From NCBI RefSeq assembly GCF_001542875.1, contig NZ_LMAF01000001.1:806001-870000 (forward strand): 64,000 nt of DNA. The letters run 5' to 3'. Numbering within the stretch: the stretch's first letter is position 1; the number at the start of each line of letters is the position of its first letter. The translations under genes were made by a program, and so were the position numbers. Origin of the DNA: Erythrobacter sp. YT30 (GTDB taxonomy: Bacteria > Pseudomonadota > Alphaproteobacteria > Sphingomonadales > Sphingomonadaceae). The notes beneath the pieces were generated by a model, which made no database searches, was not told where the DNA came from, and worked only from the letters and a program-made list of their open reading frames with translations. Below, piece by piece: positions 9,109 through 19,270 of the stretch.

Positions 9109-9546
9109 TTAGGTTGGATACTTCCGGTTCATCGCATCCCAGCAAACAGCAATGATTTCTTCGAGCACCTCAAGGTCAATGTCAGCGAGCTTGTTCACAT
9201 AGACGCAGCTAGCGCCCGTCGTGTGCTTGCCCATTTTCTCTAACAACGCATCGGTTTTCTTACCCGTTACCTCGTCGCAGTAGCGACCCATAAGGTAGAG
9301 CGAATGTTTGGCCTTTCGCGGACTGAAGCCGGTTCGCATATGATCGCCTTCGCGCCCGCTGTCATACTTGTAGTGATACTGGCCAAAGCCAATCATGGAT
9401 GGCCCCCACATGACAGGAGGCTCATCTGTCACTCGCCCGAACATTTCCAATAGAACGCGCGCATCGTCCTGTTTTGCAGCGGGCTCGACACCAGCGATAA
9501 ACTCTTCGACTGCAACGTCGGTGGGCTTCGTCTTTGCTTCGGCCAT
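9109..9546 (-). CDS. DUF1801 domain protein
   Basis: The 145-residue product matches the DUF1801 family (YdhG-like fold), small cytosolic proteins with no settled function. Conserved-looking parts are the N-terminal helix VEEFIAGV, the GFGQYHYKYDSG block, and HSLYLMG. The start at 9546 has a strong GGAGGGG ribosome binding site on the minus strand. It stands alone between divergent or convergent neighbours, so the context gives no clue. Confidence 0.8.
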   Translation of the reverse strand: MAEAKTKPTDVAVEEFIAGVEPAAKQDDARVLLEMFGRVTDEPPVMWGPSMIGFGQYHYKYDSGREGDHMRTGFSPRKAKHSLYLMGRYCDEVTGKKTDALLEKMGKHTTGASCVYVNKLADIDLEVLEEIIAVCWDAMNRKYPT

Positions 9547-9630
9547 TTTATCCCCTCCCTTTGTCCCTTCGCACTGTAACCCATCGCGGAAATGATTAGA
9601 ACACGCCTTTGAATTTGGCTGGAGTTTGAA

Positions 9631-10887
9631 ATGAGTAAGGGCCTTCTCAGGCGTTTTTTATCTTCAGGCGTGAAACAGGGCCGATTGGGCGTTGTATTCG
9701 CAGATGGCAGCGCGGAGACGTTCGGGGAATCTGCGGAAGGGTTTCCTGAAGTCGTCCTCCGATTCACCGATGGAAGGGTTCCGCGAGATATCATCATGGA
9801 CCCTCGCCTCGGGGCCGCAGAGGCGTTTATGGATGGTCGACTCGTCATCGAAAGCGGCGATGTCATGGACCTTGTCACTCTCCTGCGCGCCAACAACGCC
9901 TGGGACAAGGGAGGCGATCTTGGCCCGCCCAGCTTCACTCGTCGCATTCTCAACAAGGCAAGCTTTGCCGCAGAGCGCGTCAACAACCGCATTTCCTCGA
10001 AGAAAAACGTCGCGCATCACTATGACATCGGGAATGGTTTTTACGCGCTGATGCTCGATCCCGAACACTGGCAGTATAGCTGCGCCTATTGGCCTGATGG
10101 TGTTGAAACCTTGGAAGAAGCGCAGACGGCGAAACTCGCTCACATCGCGGCCAAACTTGCCATTAAGCCCGGCAACACCGTGCTCGATATCGGCTGCGGC
10201 TGGGGCGGCATGTCGATCTTTCTTGCCAAAAACTATGATGTGACGGTGACTGGTATCACTCTGTCAGAGGAGCAAGCCGACCTCGCTCGTCAAAAAGTGC
10301 GCGATACAGGTCTTGCAGATCGGGTCAGCATTGAATTGGTCGACTACCGCGATTTCGCTGCTGCCGGTCGCAAGTTTGACCGGATCGTGTCTGTCGGCAT
10401 GTTCGAACATGTCGGGCAACCGCAATTCGATGCCTTTTTTGAAGCCTGCGGAAACCTGCTCACCGATGATGGAACCATGCTGCTCCACACGATCGGCCGC
10501 ATGGGATCGCCCGGCTCCACCGATGCTTTTACCCGCAAATACATCTTCCCCGGGGGCTACATTCCCGCGCTTTCCGAGACAGTGGCTTCATCGGAGAGAT
10601 TTCGTCTGATCGCGACTGATGTCGAGACCCTGCGCCTGCATTACGGAAAGACGCTGCGCTGCTGGTATGCGAACTGCATGGCGAACAAGGACAAAATGAT
10701 CGCTATGTATGATGAGCGGTTCTTCCGCATGTGGACGTTCTACCTCGCCGGCGCAGCCACGGTTTTTGAATATGGCAGTATGTGCAATTACCAGATCCAA
10801 TTCGCGCGCAACCGCCATGCTCTGCCCATCACGCGCGGCTATATCGAGGCTGAGGAAAAGCGGCTGCTGGAGAAGTACCACGCCTAG
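9631..10887 (+). CDS. cfa: Cyclopropane-fatty-acyl-phospholipid synthase family protein
   Basis: The 418-residue enzyme belongs to the Cfa family that transfers a methylene group from SAM to double bonds in membrane phospholipid acyl chains. The SAM-binding motif is VLDIGCGWGG near residue 186, preceded by HHYDIGNGFY. The C-terminal blocks FPGGYIPAL and WYANCM are characteristic. The N-terminal 110 residues form the lipid-binding domain (DPRLGAAEAFMDG). The membrane role is expected from the family. Its TAG stop forms a CTAG palindrome shared with the stop of the convergent gene. Confidence 0.9.
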   Translation: MSKGLLRRFLSSGVKQGRLGVVFADGSAETFGESAEGFPEVVLRFTDGRVPRDIIMDPRLGAAEAFMDGRLVIESGDVMDLVTLLRANNAWDKGGDLGPPSFTRRILNKASFAAERVNNRISSKKNVAHHYDIGNGFYALMLDPEHWQYSCAYWPDGVETLEEAQTAKLAHIAAKLAIKPGNTVLDIGCGWGGMSIFLAKNYDVTVTGITLSEEQADLARQKVRDTGLADRVSIELVDYRDFAAAGRKFDRIVSVGMFEHVGQPQFDAFFEACGNLLTDDGTMLLHTIGRMGSPGSTDAFTRKYIFPGGYIPALSETVASSERFRLIATDVETLRLHYGKTLRCWYANCMANKDKMIAMYDERFFRMWTFYLAGAATVFEYGSMCNYQIQFARNRHALPITRGYIEAEEKRLLEKYHA

Positions 10888-11450
10888 TCGCGGCGCAAGC
10901 GCGTTTTCCTCGATCCAATAATCCGGCGTTCGCTGAAGAGGTTGAGAAAGGCGACCCCTGCGAAAACAATCGCCATGATTGTCGTGATCCAAACAGGGCT
11001 TGTTGGCCCGTTCACACTGGCGATCCGCCCGGTTTCTGGATCATCTGGATGGAGCAGGAGTTTGATCCGCCTATCCGTCGCCGCGGCACCGCTGGGTAGT
11101 GGAGCTGGATCGCTCGGTTTCCTGAGTTCCATCTCTATCGGGCCGAATTGTGGATGCTGCGCCCGCAAAGTGAGCATCGTGTAGCGACGCGAGCTGCCCG
11201 ATGGCGTCACTTTTCGGCTGTCAATGACTTCACCGACAACAGGAATACCTTCATTGTAGAGGTACTTTATTGAGTGATCTGCCCACAAGCCGCCTCCCCC
11301 GATTACAATTGCTGCGATGAAGAACAACCAGCTACCGAAGCGCCTATTTTTCTTAGGCTTTTTCGAGGTACGCCCCATAACTTGCCGCGCATTGACCGCG
11401 CGATCAGAGACGCGGCTAGCGCCTGCTGTTGCCTTTCGTCCAAAACTCAT
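10884..11450 (-). CDS. Membrane protein of unknown function, DUF3592-like
   Basis: The product is 188 residues, or 164 if it starts at the ATG at 11378. It has two hydrophobic segments, one near residues 43-60 (WLFFIAAIVIGGGGLW) and one near the C-terminus (ITTIMAIVFAGVAFLNLF), with a soluble beta-rich region in between containing VVGEVIDSRKV. This arrangement resembles DUF3592 proteins, which are small membrane proteins of unknown role. The basic N-terminus is probably cytosolic. The stop codon is shared within CTAG with the convergent cfa gene. Confidence 0.6.
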   Translation of the reverse strand: MSFGRKATAGASRVSDRAVNARQVMGRTSKKPKKNRRFGSWLFFIAAIVIGGGGLWADHSIKYLYNEGIPVVGEVIDSRKVTPSGSSRRYTMLTLRAQHPQFGPIEMELRKPSDPAPLPSGAAATDRRIKLLLHPDDPETGRIASVNGPTSPVWITTIMAIVFAGVAFLNLFSERRIIGSRKTRLRRD

Positions 11451-11531
11451 GGCCCATGCCCCTGGTGGTTGACGACAGTCGACCCCTATCAGTGGAGGGT
11501 TAATTGCGTGTTTGCCTGACCGCCAAAGCGC

Positions 11532-12887
11532 CTAGTCAGTCGCAGCCTGCTTGTTACTCGGCCTGTAGATGGGACCAAAGCCAAGAAAGGCCGCCCCCAC
11601 CAGAGGCAGAGCGATCACCCAGAGCCGCACACCCGTTACACCCTCGGGGCTTGCAATCGTCAGTCCAGCCGTCGCGGCAAGTCCAATGCAGATCATCAAA
11701 ACGCCCAGCACAGTTCGGATTTTGGGAACGGTGCGACCGCCTCTTATCGCAGTGAATGTCCGCTCATGCCTGGCGAAAATTGCAATCATGGGCAGCAGCG
11801 CGACAAGGTAGATACCGAGCCAAAGAGGCCGCGTGGCCCACCACTCTCCCGTTCCCGGCACACTGTCGAGCCCTACTCCGCCAAAGCCGACCCAAGCAAT
11901 CGTCATCACCAGCACAAACGCCGTGAGATGCCATAGGTAGACGGTCATAATCATGCCGTTCATCAGCACGGTCGCTGTCCAAATGCCGAGATTATCCAGC
12001 ATTTTGCGACCCAGTGGCTCCAGGGCGAGGACAAGACCAACCTGCGTCACACCAAGAGCAAACAGTGCCAGCGTCGGCGGAAGTGAGTTGGAAAATCCTC
12101 CGGGAGCGGACACCATCGAAACGGGATAGAAGCCATAGACGGTGATCGAAATCAGGATCCCCAGCCCCACTCCAAACGTCGCCAGCGCGAAAAGACGATT
12201 GTCAAAGCGCCCTTCTCTCCAGGCAAAACCCAATTGATGGATGGCGAGGAAGACCCACAGGAAGTTGGTGAAATTAATGTAAGGGACGCCTGCTGAGAAT
12301 CTCAGCCAGTCGGTCGCCATGGCAATGGGAATGTAAATCAGGAAGCTCAGCCAGCCGAACCGGTCCCACGCCTTCTTGGCGAGCGGTGTGCACGCCGTCA
12401 CAAGCAGGTACACCGCAAGGAACCATACCGGGATCAAAGCGGCTTCCGTCGCCATCCGGATTTGCGCGCGATCAAGCCCGACTTGCGTCATCACCACTGC
12501 CAAAACGGCCCATAGCAGCAAAACCGGGAATGTTGGTGTGATTAGGCGCTGAACCCTGCTCGCAAGCCAGTCGCGATAGAGCCCCTTTTGCCTAGGCCCA
12601 GCCTTGCGTGATGTCGCGTCCCAGCTGACGCCATTGGAGTATCCCCCGACAAGGAAGAACACCGGCATCACTTGGAAAGCCCAAGTCAGCCAATGTGCCC
12701 AAGTTGAAACGCTCAATAGATCGCCGCGCTGCAATCCGCCTGTTTCATCGACATAAAGGCCCGCCATAAGCCAGTGACCAAACACCACGGCGAGGATTGA
12801 AACAGCGCGCAGAAAATCGACCCAACGATTGCGCTCTGGCGGTGCCATTTCGGCAAGTTCACGCGCTTTGGACCACATTGCCAGCAT
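11532..12887 (-). CDS. Acyltransferase 3 family integral membrane protein
   Basis: This 451-residue protein has about ten transmembrane segments and the acyltransferase-3 signature at the N-terminus: RWVDFLRAVSILAVVFGHW includes the R-x10-H pattern thought to mark the active site. Members transfer acetyl or other acyl groups to sugars, lipids or peptidoglycan from cytosolic acyl-CoA. The acceptor is unknown here. The start has a good GGGAGGAA ribosome binding site. It precedes no related gene, so a role in lipid or polysaccharide modification is only suggested. Confidence 0.85.
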   Translation of the reverse strand: MLAMWSKARELAEMAPPERNRWVDFLRAVSILAVVFGHWLMAGLYVDETGGLQRGDLLSVSTWAHWLTWAFQVMPVFFLVGGYSNGVSWDATSRKAGPRQKGLYRDWLASRVQRLITPTFPVLLLWAVLAVVMTQVGLDRAQIRMATEAALIPVWFLAVYLLVTACTPLAKKAWDRFGWLSFLIYIPIAMATDWLRFSAGVPYINFTNFLWVFLAIHQLGFAWREGRFDNRLFALATFGVGLGILISITVYGFYPVSMVSAPGGFSNSLPPTLALFALGVTQVGLVLALEPLGRKMLDNLGIWTATVLMNGMIMTVYLWHLTAFVLVMTIAWVGFGGVGLDSVPGTGEWWATRPLWLGIYLVALLPMIAIFARHERTFTAIRGGRTVPKIRTVLGVLMICIGLAATAGLTIASPEGVTGVRLWVIALPLVGAAFLGFGPIYRPSNKQAATD

Positions 12888-13014
12888 TCAATTCCTCCCA
12901 GTGCCGCTGCGCAAAAATGGGTGGCAGTCAGCATCCGTGCAAGGGATAGCAGAGCATTGCTGTTGAAATCGTTAGCTTTGTTCTTCTTGGCGAAGGCACG
13001 CGAAATGCTTCCGA

Positions 13015-13839
13015 TTAGTACTTCACATGGGTCGTGTATCCGCCATCGACGGTTAGGTTTTCGCCCATAATCCAGCTCGCCTTCTCGCTTGCCAGGAACA
13101 CGATGGCATTCGCAATTTCCTCCGGCTTGCCAAATCGGCCCGCGGGGTGGCGGCCTTTGTTGTGATCGTAGTAATCGGGCATGTAATCCTCGAGCAAATC
13201 CCAGCTGCCATCTTCGATAAAGGTCGGGCCGGGGCACACAGTGTTGCAGCGAATGCCCTCAGCCATATGGCGGTGCGCCAGCTGGTGGACCGTGTTGATG
13301 AGCGCTGCTTTCATTGCGGCATAGCTAAGATTTTCGCCAAACGGATGATCCTCAATCGCGGCGGCGCTACCGGTCTGCACGAATGCGCCCCCGCCCGCTT
13401 TGCGAAACCACGGCAACGCAGCTTCGAACGAGGCAACGCTGCTCATCAGATCGACATTGAAGCTCAATTCCCAGCTTTCGCGGGTGTTTGGCCTGCCGCC
13501 AAGCGCGCTGGCATTGGACACGACCACATCGATCCCGCCCATCTGGTTCGCTGCCTTCTCAACCCATGCTGAAACCGCATCACTATCCGCGCAATCGACC
13601 ACATCGCCGTGCGCTGTCCCGAATTCGCTCAGATACTCAATAGCTTCAGCGACGCCCTTTTGCGCCAGTGGATGGCCTTCGCCTTGAAAGCCGGGTGTGA
13701 ACTTGCCGCCTTTGCCCGGCCGTCTGCCGCAGATTGCGACCTCGGCTCCCTCTTCAAGAAACGTCCGCGCGGTTACGAGCCCCACCCCGCGTGTCGCTGC
13801 GCTGATCACCACTTTTTTGCCTTCGAGCCCAAGGTCCAT
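13015..13839 (-). CDS. SDR family NAD(P)-dependent oxidoreductase
   Basis: The 274-residue product is a classical short-chain dehydrogenase. The cofactor motif is degenerate at the N-terminus (SAATRGVG for TGxxxGxG), the NNAG position reads SNAS, the catalytic Ser is in VQTGSAAA, and Tyr/Lys are in YAAMK. The C-terminus NLTVDGGYT is typical. The substrate cannot be named. It is divergent from argG with 145 bases between them. A GGGAGA ribosome binding site supports the start at 13839. Confidence 0.85.
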   Translation of the reverse strand: MDLGLEGKKVVISAATRGVGLVTARTFLEEGAEVAICGRRPGKGGKFTPGFQGEGHPLAQKGVAEAIEYLSEFGTAHGDVVDCADSDAVSAWVEKAANQMGGIDVVVSNASALGGRPNTRESWELSFNVDLMSSVASFEAALPWFRKAGGGAFVQTGSAAAIEDHPFGENLSYAAMKAALINTVHQLAHRHMAEGIRCNTVCPGPTFIEDGSWDLLEDYMPDYYDHNKGRHPAGRFGKPEEIANAIVFLASEKASWIMGENLTVDGGYTTHVKY

Positions 13840-13984
13840 GCGTTTCTCCCTTTGGTAAAAGAAATAGTGCCGACCTAACCGCTTGGCGACTGGCCAAACT
13901 GTGTGTTCGCCAATGGCATTGCCACCCGACGATCACGCTGCTAGCCGCGCCGCAACATCTCCCCCACCGTTCAAGGTTTGCATC

Positions 13985-15202
13985 ATGTCTGACATCAAAA
14001 AGGTAGTCCTCGCCTATTCCGGGGGGCTCGACACATCGGTCATTGCCAAATGGCTGAGTGTTGAACGCGGACTTGAGGTGGTGACATTCACGGCGGACCT
14101 TGGCCAAGGCGAAGAAATCGAGCCTGCGCGCGATAAAGCGCGCGCTATGGGAATTCCTAACAAGCACATCTTTATAGAGGATCTGCGCGAGGAATTCGTG
14201 CGCGACTATGTCTTCCCGATGATGCGCGCCAATGCGCGGTATGAAGGCGACTACCTGCTCGGCACATCGATTGCTCGCCCCCTGATTTCGAAGCGGCTGG
14301 TTGAGATCGCGCATGAAACGGGCGCCGATGCAATTGCGCATGGCGCGACGGGTAAAGGCAACGATCAAGTGCGTTTCGAGCTTTCCGCTTACGCACTCGA
14401 TCCCAACATTGAGGTTATCGCACCATGGCGCGAGTGGGACCTAACGAGCCGCACAGCGCTGATCGCCTGGGCAGAAGCGCACCAGATTGCGGTCCCCCAA
14501 GACAAGCGCGGCGAAGCGCCATTCTCAACCGATGCGAACCTGCTGCACACCTCCTCCGAAGGCAAGGTGCTTGAAGATCCGTGGGAGGAAACCCCAGACT
14601 ACGTCTATTCGCGCACCGACCATCCCGAGGATGCGCCCGATACGCCCGAATACATCGAGATCGGGTTTGAACGCGGCGACGGGTTTGCCTTGAACGGGAA
14701 CGCCATGTCACCAGCCCAATTGCTCACCGCGCTCAATGATCTGGGGCGCAAGCACAGCATCGGACGGCTTGATCTCGTCGAAAACCGCTTTGTCGGCATG
14801 AAATCGCGTGGGATGTACGAGACGCCGGGCGGTGAAATTTACGCCCGCGCGCATCGGGGCATTGAACAGATCACATTGGATCGCGGCGCCGCCCATCTCA
14901 AAGATGAGCTGATGCCCAAATATGCAGAGCTGATCTACAATGGTTTCTGGTTCGCGCCTGAACGCGAAATGCTTCAGGCAGCGATTGACCATTCACAGAC
15001 TAAAGTAAGCGGCACCGTGCGCCTGAAGCTCTACAAGGGTGTAGCTGCTGTTGTCGGCCGAAAATCCGAACACTCTTTGTATTCAGAGGCGCACGTGACT
15101 TTCGAAGATGATGCCGGCGCATACGACCAGCACGATGCCGAAGGTTTCATCAACTTGAACACACTACGCCTGAAGTTGCTCGCCCAAAGAGACCGTCAGT
15201 AA
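13985..15202 (+). CDS. argG: Argininosuccinate synthase
   Basis: ArgG joins citrulline and aspartate with ATP cleavage to make argininosuccinate, the penultimate step of arginine synthesis. The 405-residue product has the ATP-binding loop AYSGGLDTS at the N-terminus, [11 protein letters not shown] and [13 protein letters not shown] in the middle, and [18 protein letters not shown] further on. The length is normal. The start at 13985 puts the P-loop at residue 9; upstream in-frame codons back to 13883 fall outside the family consensus. Confidence 0.97.
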   Translation: MSDIKKVVLAYSGGLDTSVIAKWLSVERGLEVVTFTADLGQGEEIEPARDKARAMGIPNKHIFIEDLREEFVRDYVFPMMRANARYEGDYLLGTSIARPLISKRLVEIAHETGADAIAHGATGKGNDQVRFELSAYALDPNIEVIAPWREWDLTSRTALIAWAEAHQIAVPQDKRGEAPFSTDANLLHTSSEGKVLEDPWEETPDYVYSRTDHPEDAPDTPEYIEIGFERGDGFALNGNAMSPAQLLTALNDLGRKHSIGRLDLVENRFVGMKSRGMYETPGGEIYARAHRGIEQITLDRGAAHLKDELMPKYAELIYNGFWFAPEREMLQAAIDHSQTKVSGTVRLKLYKGVAAVVGRKSEHSLYSEAHVTFEDDAGAYDQHDAEGFINLNTLRLKLLAQRDRQ

Positions 15203-16194
15203 GGTTTCCGGGAACGCTTTGTGGGGCGGGCCGTTAGCTTGAGTAAGTCTGACAGAGCCGAGTCGCGGAGATTTTGTCCCTCCCAAGTCTCGGTTTTCAA
15301 AAATCCTATACGCCCGCCAGCGCTGTCATCAGCACAAAAATACTCATAATGCGATGAACCGTTGAGTTCTCCACCGCCGTCCACAAGTGATCTGGGTAAA
15401 AGTGGATAAGTCGGGGTTGCAAGGCTTGCCGAAATCGGAATTCGGGCTCAAGTTCTAATTGTTCTTGAGACGGAGAGCATCAAGACAATTGGCCGCAAGG
15501 CCTTGATTGAATTGAGGTTTTAAGTCACTAGAATACGGTGGTAGCTGTCCACGCGCTGTCTGAGAGATGGCATGCAAAAAGCTTCGGCTGGATGCAAGTC
15601 AGATCGTTTGAAGAAAGTGCGAAGCTCATCATCGTAAAGATCAGATGGCTTGTCCGCGATTGAGGGGGCATTCGGGTCAAACCGGTATGCAACCGTTTGA
15701 AAGAGTAGACACAAAAGCAATTTGATCTCGGTTTGGAAGGACCATAACGGACATATGCGAACGGTTTAGGCTGGGCGCACATGAAACCGAACGGTCTGAA
15801 CAAATCGGATGCCGGTGCGAGCGCCGGTGACGGAACCTGACGGCAGTTGAACCTCCGGGTGAAACGCGACAGGCGACAATATCGGGCGCCAAGTGCGCTT
15901 TATGGAACGGGTCGAAACCAGCTTGCTGGCAGAGACACGAGACCGAAGCGTCCACGCGCTGGTGAGAGTGGGGTCAGCAGCAATGCTGGCCCCATTTGCT
16001 TTTGGATCGAAACAAGTCGGCGTTTGAACTTCGCCAACCTGATTAGCTGCCTAACACTCCGAGGGCAGGCCCAAGACAATATGGCACTTTTGCCGCAGGC
16101 CGCGCGTAAACTGGGCTCGATCAGTGGCCTCTCGATTGCATCGTCTCAATCCCTCTGCATATATCTCGGCGCGATGGGAGAGGATAATAGCACC
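15203..16194. other. Long non-coding stretch, possible structured RNA gene
   Basis: About 990 bases without a convincing gene. An open frame running from 15847 into the downstream RlpA-like gene exists, but its first 116 codons look non-coding. The stretch contains several local inverted repeats: CTCAAG/CTTGAG around 15448-15470, a GGCC-GCAA-GGCC hairpin around 15490-15502, and several variants of an AACGGT/ACCGTT motif between 15680 and 15800. It ends in a terminator-like hairpin at 15970-16003. This pattern fits one or more small RNA genes or a remnant of a lost gene. I could not match it to tmRNA, RNase P RNA, SRP RNA or a riboswitch. Confidence 0.35.
15970..16003 (+). terminator. Terminator-like hairpin inside non-coding region
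   Basis: GGGGTCAGCA and TGCTGGCCCC form a 10-pair stem (one G-T pair) around a GCAA tetraloop, followed by ATTTGCTTTT. No gene ends just upstream on the plus strand, so it may end an untranslated RNA. Confidence 0.65.
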
Positions 16195-16770
16195 ATGGCA
16201 GTGCGCCATCGCGCGCCTGCACGCCTAGTCGGCTTCACGAACGCGGCGCTAGCGCTAGCATCAAGTCTTCTGTTCGCATCGGTTCATGCCAACGCACAAT
16301 CGCGCGATGCGCAGTCAACCGATGTAGATTCGGCGGCCCCTCCCTCGTTCAACGATAGTTTCAGGCCGTACTTGCCTGAAGCGGTGCCGGATTTGCAGAT
16401 TCCTCCAGGCGCAGTCGACCTCACCACTTTCGATCCGAAGCGAGAATTGGAGGAAGAATTGGGCGGCACAGCCATCCGCAGCCTCGGCATTGGAACCGCC
16501 TCCTATTACGGCCGCCGCTTTCATGGACGTCTCACTGCAAATGGCGAGCGTTTCAACATGCGCGCGATGACGGCGGCGCACAAAACTCTCCCATTTGGCA
16601 CCAAAGTTCGCGTTACCAACACGCGGACAGGCCGTTCAGTTGTGGTGCGGATCAATGATCGCGGACCATTTGTGCGTGGCCGAGCGATTGATCTGTCACG
16701 TGCAGCAGCGCAAAAAATCGGCATGATTTCGTCAGGCCATGCCCGGGTGAAGCTCGATATTGTGCGATAG
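16195..16770 (+). CDS. RlpA-like septal ring lytic transglycosylase family protein
   Basis: The 191-residue protein has an N-terminal signal peptide (hydrophobic segment about residues 15-30, ending ANAQS) and a C-terminal double-psi beta-barrel domain. The RlpA consensus is clear in [29 protein letters not shown] and [18 protein letters not shown], including the aspartate thought to act in glycan cleavage. RlpA acts on denuded glycan strands at division sites in some bacteria. The SPOR domain found in longer RlpA proteins is absent, and there is no lipobox. The start at 16195 has GGAGAGGA upstream; ATG 16174 is an alternative. Confidence 0.83.
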   Translation: MAVRHRAPARLVGFTNAALALASSLLFASVHANAQSRDAQSTDVDSAAPPSFNDSFRPYLPEAVPDLQIPPGAVDLTTFDPKRELEEELGGTAIRSLGIGTASYYGRRFHGRLTANGERFNMRAMTAAHKTLPFGTKVRVTNTRTGRSVVVRINDRGPFVRGRAIDLSRAAAQKIGMISSGHARVKLDIVR

Positions 16771-16771
16771 C

Positions 16772-16797
16772 ATCTGCGCTGAATTCGAACCGCAGAT
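16772..16797 (+). repeat. Small inverted repeat after the RlpA-like gene
   Basis: ATCTGCG and CGCAGAT flank a 12-base loop two bases after the stop codon. The T-rich tail is poor, so it may be a weak terminator or an RNA-stabilising hairpin. Confidence 0.3.
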
Positions 16798-17029
16798 AGC
16801 TCTGTTCAAGCGAAACATCCCTTGCAAAAGTGCTGGCAATTGAATTGCAAGCATGAGAGACCGTTAATTAGTCTCGATACTTGCTTACTAACTTGCCGGG
16901 CCGAGCGCCAACACAGGAGCCTGACCGATCGCCACGCGCTATCCATATACGCGTCCGCAATCAGCGCGCCGGAGACCGATTACGCCGCTTAAGTCCTCTC
17001 AAAAAGCGGACTTCGCGATTGATCGCCGT

Positions 17030-18229
17030 ATGGCTCTCATCGACACCGTATTGGTCGCAATTGTTGTCGCTGCGATGCTCTTTAATCTACAGATCGGATC
17101 GCTGACCCCGCTTTTGATCATTGGCTCAGCCGGGGCATTCGTAGTCCTGCGGTGGGAACGGCTGTACCCAATGGTGGCCGCATGCTGGCCGCTCCTCATG
17201 CTTCCTGTGTTCGTATGTCTTTCGGCTACCTGGTCTGCCGTTCCTGCGACTACGTTCTATTACGGCGTAGTCTACGCGCTGACCGTGGTTGCTGGGATCA
17301 TGATGGGGGGTATAGCGAAGCCACGTTCCTTCATCATCGGCATGTTCGTAGCCTTTGCCACGTACAGCATCATGAGCATCGCATTCGGGAGAATGGTCAC
17401 TTGGGGCGAAGGGGCCGGCGATGCCTTTGCAGGACTCGCCGGATCAAAGAACCAGTTCGGCGACTTTTCGGGCCTCGCAATGATTTCAACCATTGCAGCT
17501 TGCGCCCTTTTCGCAACCGAGCGGCGCTGGTTTATCGCGGCTTTATGCGCCGGATTGATCCCGCTTTTGGCGCTCAACCTGTATCTTGCCAAGGCAACTT
17601 CGGCGCTTGTTTCAACTGCTGTCGCTGTAGTCTGCCTCGTCCTTTTTATCGCATCGCGCAAACTGGAGATCCAGGCGCGTTCGGGGATTCTAATCGCCAC
17701 CATCGTTGTGGTGTTGGGCGCGATTGCGACGATGGATTTCTGGCTGCCACCGCTGTTCGATATGTTTCTTGATGCAAGCGGCAAAGATCGCGGGCTGACC
17801 GGCCGGGTCGCATTGTGGGAGCATGGCCGCACAATCATGCGAGACGCACCTCTTCTTGGTCTTGGCTACAACGCGTTCTGGCTTCACGGCAATCTAGATG
17901 CAGAGCACTTGTGGCGCATGATGGGCATTTCAACGCGCATGGGCTTCAACTTCCACAACACGTTCATGGAGATACGCGTGCACACGGGCTGGGTGGGCAT
18001 GACCGTTTTTGCGGCGGTTTGGATATACGCGATAGTCCGATTGTTTCTGCGCGCCATGCTGAATCCTGCTATCCCTCTGGTAATGGCGAGCGCGCTGGTC
18101 GTTTTCTTCTCCATGAAACTGCAGTTTGAAGTGATCGGCTTTGAGACGATGCACTTCTCCACCATCATAGGTTTCGCAGCTCTGGCTATGGGGCTGAGAC
18201 GTTCGGGCAGCATGTCGCAGCAAGTGTAA
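17030..18229 (+). CDS. O-antigen ligase / polymerase (Wzy_C) family membrane protein
   Basis: This 399-residue protein has about ten to eleven transmembrane segments and a periplasmic loop with the pattern RGLTGRVALWEHGRTIM...LGLGYNAFW, typical of the Wzy_C/ExoQ family that polymerises or ligates surface polysaccharide. The second conserved loop is FNFHNTFMEIRVHTGW, with the histidine often needed for activity. The downstream FkbM-type methyltransferase is 21 bases away on the same strand, so the two probably serve one surface glycan pathway. No other glycan cluster genes are nearby. Confidence 0.82.
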   Translation: MALIDTVLVAIVVAAMLFNLQIGSLTPLLIIGSAGAFVVLRWERLYPMVAACWPLLMLPVFVCLSATWSAVPATTFYYGVVYALTVVAGIMMGGIAKPRSFIIGMFVAFATYSIMSIAFGRMVTWGEGAGDAFAGLAGSKNQFGDFSGLAMISTIAACALFATERRWFIAALCAGLIPLLALNLYLAKATSALVSTAVAVVCLVLFIASRKLEIQARSGILIATIVVVLGAIATMDFWLPPLFDMFLDASGKDRGLTGRVALWEHGRTIMRDAPLLGLGYNAFWLHGNLDAEHLWRMMGISTRMGFNFHNTFMEIRVHTGWVGMTVFAAVWIYAIVRLFLRAMLNPAIPLVMASALVVFFSMKLQFEVIGFETMHFSTIIGFAALAMGLRRSGSMSQQV

Positions 18230-18250
18230 TAGCGAGGTTCCACAGGCGAA

Positions 18251-19069
18251 ATGGGTATCTTAGGCAAGGCAAAGCGTCAGGTGTTCAAAACCATTGCGGT
18301 GAACCGGACAGCGCTGCCCGTGCGCGCACTACACAAGGCAGCGACGTTCATAGACGATGCTGTCAACAATCGCGGCTCTGAATTCAGCGAAAATGGCGAA
18401 GCCGAAGTCTTGAAGCGCCTCGAACCTGCCAATCTCAAGACCGTCTTCGATGTTGGCGCAAATGTAGGCGAATATACCAAAGCAGCGCTGGCCGCCTTTC
18501 CCGAGGCCAAGGTCTACGCTTTCGAGGTCGCCCCAGAAACTGCAAAAGAGCTGAGCACCAATCTCGAAAGCGACATAGCCTCAGGTCGAGTGAAGCTGAT
18601 GACCTACGGTCTTTCAGACGTGCCGGGCAAGCTCGATATGTACTACTACCCTGAAAACAACCAGCTCACTTCCTATTCCAAACGTCACCCCGAATATGAA
18701 TCGGTGAAGTTCACCGCCAATATCAGCACTCTTGACGCCTACTGCGATGAGGCCGGAATTGACGCTGTCGATTTCCTCAAAATCGACATCGAAGGTCATG
18801 AATTTAAGGTTATCCAGGGCGGCGCAAACCTCTTCACAAAAGGCGGCGTTGCGGCGCTCCAGTTTGAGTTTGGCGCATTCAACACTGGCTCCAAATTCAT
18901 CGTCCGGGACTATTACGAACTCCTACCAGACTATTGGATCGGCAAAGTCTTTCCGCGCCACGTCGATTTTCGCCCATATAGCTGGACAATGGAGGAGTTT
19001 AGTTTCTGCAATTACGTCGCCGTGCACAAATCACGCGCCGATCTGAGGGATTTGCTCAAACCAGCCTAG
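18251..19069 (+). CDS. FkbM family methyltransferase
   Basis: The 272-residue product has the FkbM SAM-binding block VFDVGANVGEYT, the following FEVAPET and the conserved DFLKIDIEGHEFKVIQG. Such enzymes O-methylate sugars in surface glycans or natural products. The position right after the O-antigen ligase-like gene supports a sugar substrate. The N-terminal 50 residues before the domain are basic and may be a membrane-proximal region. Confidence 0.86.
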   Translation: MGILGKAKRQVFKTIAVNRTALPVRALHKAATFIDDAVNNRGSEFSENGEAEVLKRLEPANLKTVFDVGANVGEYTKAALAAFPEAKVYAFEVAPETAKELSTNLESDIASGRVKLMTYGLSDVPGKLDMYYYPENNQLTSYSKRHPEYESVKFTANISTLDAYCDEAGIDAVDFLKIDIEGHEFKVIQGGANLFTKGGVAALQFEFGAFNTGSKFIVRDYYELLPDYWIGKVFPRHVDFRPYSWTMEEFSFCNYVAVHKSRADLRDLLKPA

Positions 19070-19270
19070 TTCAAGCGGACGGCTGATCTTCTGTTCTGAA
19101 AAAGCATTGTTTCCCCAGTGCCTCTGGTTGCCAGTCATCTCTGGTTCAGCATTCTGAAGACACTTTTTAAATGTTACTGAACACTGCGGGATATCTTGTG
19201 GTGTTCACGTATCTGGGTTCAGCAAGGGCGGGGGAAAGCAAAGCCACTTTAGATGGAAGGTGCTTCACCG

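Noticed and set aside
15452..15464. GTTC-N5-GTTC resembling a LexA box
   Set aside because: The spacing is five rather than seven bases and no SOS gene follows.
15520..15610. Loose resemblance to the 5' end of 23S rRNA (TTAAG...ACGGTGG)
   Set aside because: The match does not continue into the conserved rRNA body, and no 16S, tRNA or 5S sequence lies nearby. It is probably chance.
16781..16790. T-loop-like GTTCGAATTC on the minus strand
   Set aside because: No acceptor stem, anticodon arm or D-arm can be placed around it; it is the loop of a small hairpin.
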